From: an uncultured Ruminococcus sp.
GTDB taxonomy: Bacteria > Bacillota > Clostridia > Oscillospirales > Ruminococcaceae
DNA: 13,271 bases
Reading direction: 5' to 3'
Assembly: GCA_910584195.1 (NCBI GenBank)
Contig: CAJTYV010000051.1
Coordinates: forward strand, 1 to 13,271
Shown here: positions 12,269-13,271 of the stretch, in pieces
Numbering within the stretch: position 1 is the first letter of the stretch
How the letters are laid out: every line of letters starts with the position of its first letter
Notes under the pieces: generated by a model
Seen by the model: only the letters and a program-made list of their open reading frames with translations
What the model was told of the DNA's origin: nothing
Database searches by the model: none
Position numbers and translations under genes: made by a program

Positions 12269-12639
12269 GTTTTATCACCTCCCAGCTTAATCTGCTTTCC
12301 CCCGCTATTTGCAAGTAAACTGATATTTTTAGCAGTAATCGAAAGCTTAACCTCGCCCTTATTATTCCAATCCTGCCATACTTTAGATTCTAATCCTTCA
12401 AATTCCACAGGGACGGGTGTACCGTCAAATTCAAAGGGCGGCTTCATAATTCCTGCTACCTTAATGTCAACTTTCTCAAAATCCATAGTTTCGGATAGGC
12501 AGTTGAAAGCAAGACCTTCCTGTTCCCCTTTGACCCCCTCTTTATAACCCGCATACGGGCGCACACCGAGCAGTAAAAGTTTGTTGCCAATTGTTTTTTC
12601 AATGTCGATTACTAAGTGTTTTATGATATGATTAGCCAT
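12265..12639 (-). CDS. Small conserved transfer-module protein (Tn916 orf22/23 position, possibly YdcP/DUF961-like)
   Basis: A 124-residue protein directly upstream of the coupling ATPase and overlapping it by ATGA. This is the place of the small orf22/orf23 (YdcP, DUF961) proteins in Tn916-type elements. It looks strand-rich (LLLLGVRPYAGYKEG near the start, VKLSITAKNISLL near the end) with no membrane segment or catalytic motif. The similarity is weak, so the assignment rests mainly on position. The start at 12637-12639 is chosen because AAAGGAATTGATT precedes it; a longer frame to 12663 lacks such a site. It heads the orf22-tcpA-rep-xis-int gene row. Confidence 0.6.
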   Translation of the reverse strand: MANHIIKHLVIDIEKTIGNKLLLLGVRPYAGYKEGVKGEQEGLAFNCLSETMDFEKVDIKVAGIMKPPFEFDGTPVPVEFEGLESKVWQDWNNKGEVKLSITAKNISLLANSGGKQIKLGGDKT

Positions 12640-12690
12640 AATCAATTCCTTTCTGCCTATCATAAGGCTTGCAAATTATTTTATTAAGCT

Positions 12691-12711
12691 ACGTAACTTA
12701 CGTTGATTATA
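12691..12711 (-). promoter_or_regulatory. Candidate promoter with palindromic operator for the transfer module
   Basis: On the minus strand TATAAT lies at 12706-12711, with a weak AATACA 17 bases upstream (12729-12734). Just downstream, at the likely start site, ACGTAA-C-TTACGT (12691-12703) is a perfect palindrome, a plausible operator. From 12735 to 12852 nothing else is recognised. Confidence 0.5.
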
Positions 12712-12852
12712 AAAGAGCCGAATGCGTTTGTATTCTTTTGCTAATAGAAAGCGTAAAAACCTGATAAAATCTAGAGGAAACCAATATTGGCAAAAAATCA
12801 AAGTCTTGCAAATGGCTTAAAATTGTTTCCTTTTTCCAATGTAAAACAAAAA

Positions 12853-12891
12853 AAATAGCAAAAAAATACACATCACGCTCTGATGTGTATT
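12853..12891 (-). terminator. Rho-independent terminator after the regulator fragment
   Basis: AATACACATCA (12865-12875) pairs perfectly with TGATGTGTATT (12881-12891) around a 5-base loop. On the minus strand the stem is followed by TTTTTTGCTATTTTTTTTG. It overlaps the stop codon of the preceding gene. Confidence 0.8.
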
Positions 12892-13189
12892 ACGTCTTGC
12901 TTTTAGTTTGCCGCTGTCTTCTTGCACAAGTTCCTAATCTATCATCCTTTTTTATTTCTAATTTTTCCAATAATACATTACACTCATCAACAGTTTTCCC
13001 TCTATATTCGGAGAGAAGCGTTATATAAGCAGAATCTATTTTGTTATGTGGATTAAACAATGAACCTTGACTTCGTAATAATTCTTCAGCAATTTTTAAT
13101 CCTACATCATACCCGACACAAACAGAAACTATTGTACTTTTACTACATGGTTTTTTCCTGCCAACCCATTTACGTAAATTATAAAACAT
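12890..13189 (-). pseudogene. C-terminal fragment of a regulator-like protein
   Basis: The minus-strand frame encodes 99 residues from an ATG at 13187-13189 with only a weak ribosome site (TAGGACCTTCC). The pattern CSKSTIVSVCVGYDVGLKIA, then EELLRSQG, then SAYITLLSEYRGKTVDECN resembles the C-terminal domain of short XRE-like proteins in gut Bacillota, where a helix-turn-helix usually precedes it. The frame also reads FQDKTGLGPS before the ATG but is closed by a TAG just upstream, and no other frame in the remaining bases continues the protein. It therefore looks like a truncated gene that kept its 3' end and terminator. Function unknown. Confidence 0.45.
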
Positions 13190-13271
13190 GGAAGGTCCTA
13201 AACCCGTTTTATCTTGAAACTATAAATGAGCAAATATAGAAATTTGCACAAAACTACCCTACCAATTTCAA

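Noticed and set aside
1..13271. CRISPR array, rRNA or tRNA genes
   Set aside because: No regularly spaced repeats and no rRNA or tRNA-like sequence were found on reading both strands.

Overview
The window looks like accessory DNA from a gut-type Bacillota (Clostridia, most like Lachnospiraceae). The Gram-positive ribosome binding sites, the Tn916-family integration genes, the MobC-type mobilisation gene and the mosaic of short gene remnants all point that way. No housekeeping gene is visible. Family names come from sequence motifs and remembered relatives; no search was run.

Left part (1-3470): the start of a DeoR-like helix-turn-helix gene (minus strand, cut by the window edge) is followed by a hairpin-rich non-coding stretch that may be an oriT, and by an intact mobC on the plus strand. 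The relaxase gene normally found after mobC is absent. In its place is a compact minus-strand operon: a TetR repressor, a 12-TM MFS efflux pump of DHA3 type and a cysteine-rich KTR protein like Tn916 orf6. Each pair overlaps by an ATGA. The operon has a clear promoter overlapped by a perfect 35-bp palindrome (probable TetR operator) and ends at a strong terminator.

Middle part (3470-8520): a patchwork. It holds a small basic protein of unknown function behind a palindrome-rich promoter, then truncated response regulator and helix-turn-helix genes. Next come a large AT-rich NACHT (STAND) NTPase gene on the minus strand and, divergent from it, a PemK/MazF-like toxin gene with its own promoter and no visible antitoxin. 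A short remnant of a McrB-like AAA+ gene, cut exactly at a 62-bp hairpin, follows. NACHT proteins are known phage-defence sensors in bacteria, McrB belongs to restriction systems and MazF to toxin modules, so this reads as an eroded defence island with one large intact gene.

Right part (8520-13271): a compact Tn916-like integrative module on the minus strand. In transcription order it is a small Tn916 orf22/23-like protein, an FtsK/TcpA-type coupling ATPase, a RepB-like HUH rolling-circle initiator, an excisionase and a tyrosine integrase. Nested inverted repeats beside rep are a likely replication or transfer origin. The integrase carries an in-frame TAA exactly where the catalytic lysine is expected, so the element is probably frozen in place. 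A truncated C-terminal regulator fragment with its own terminator closes the window.
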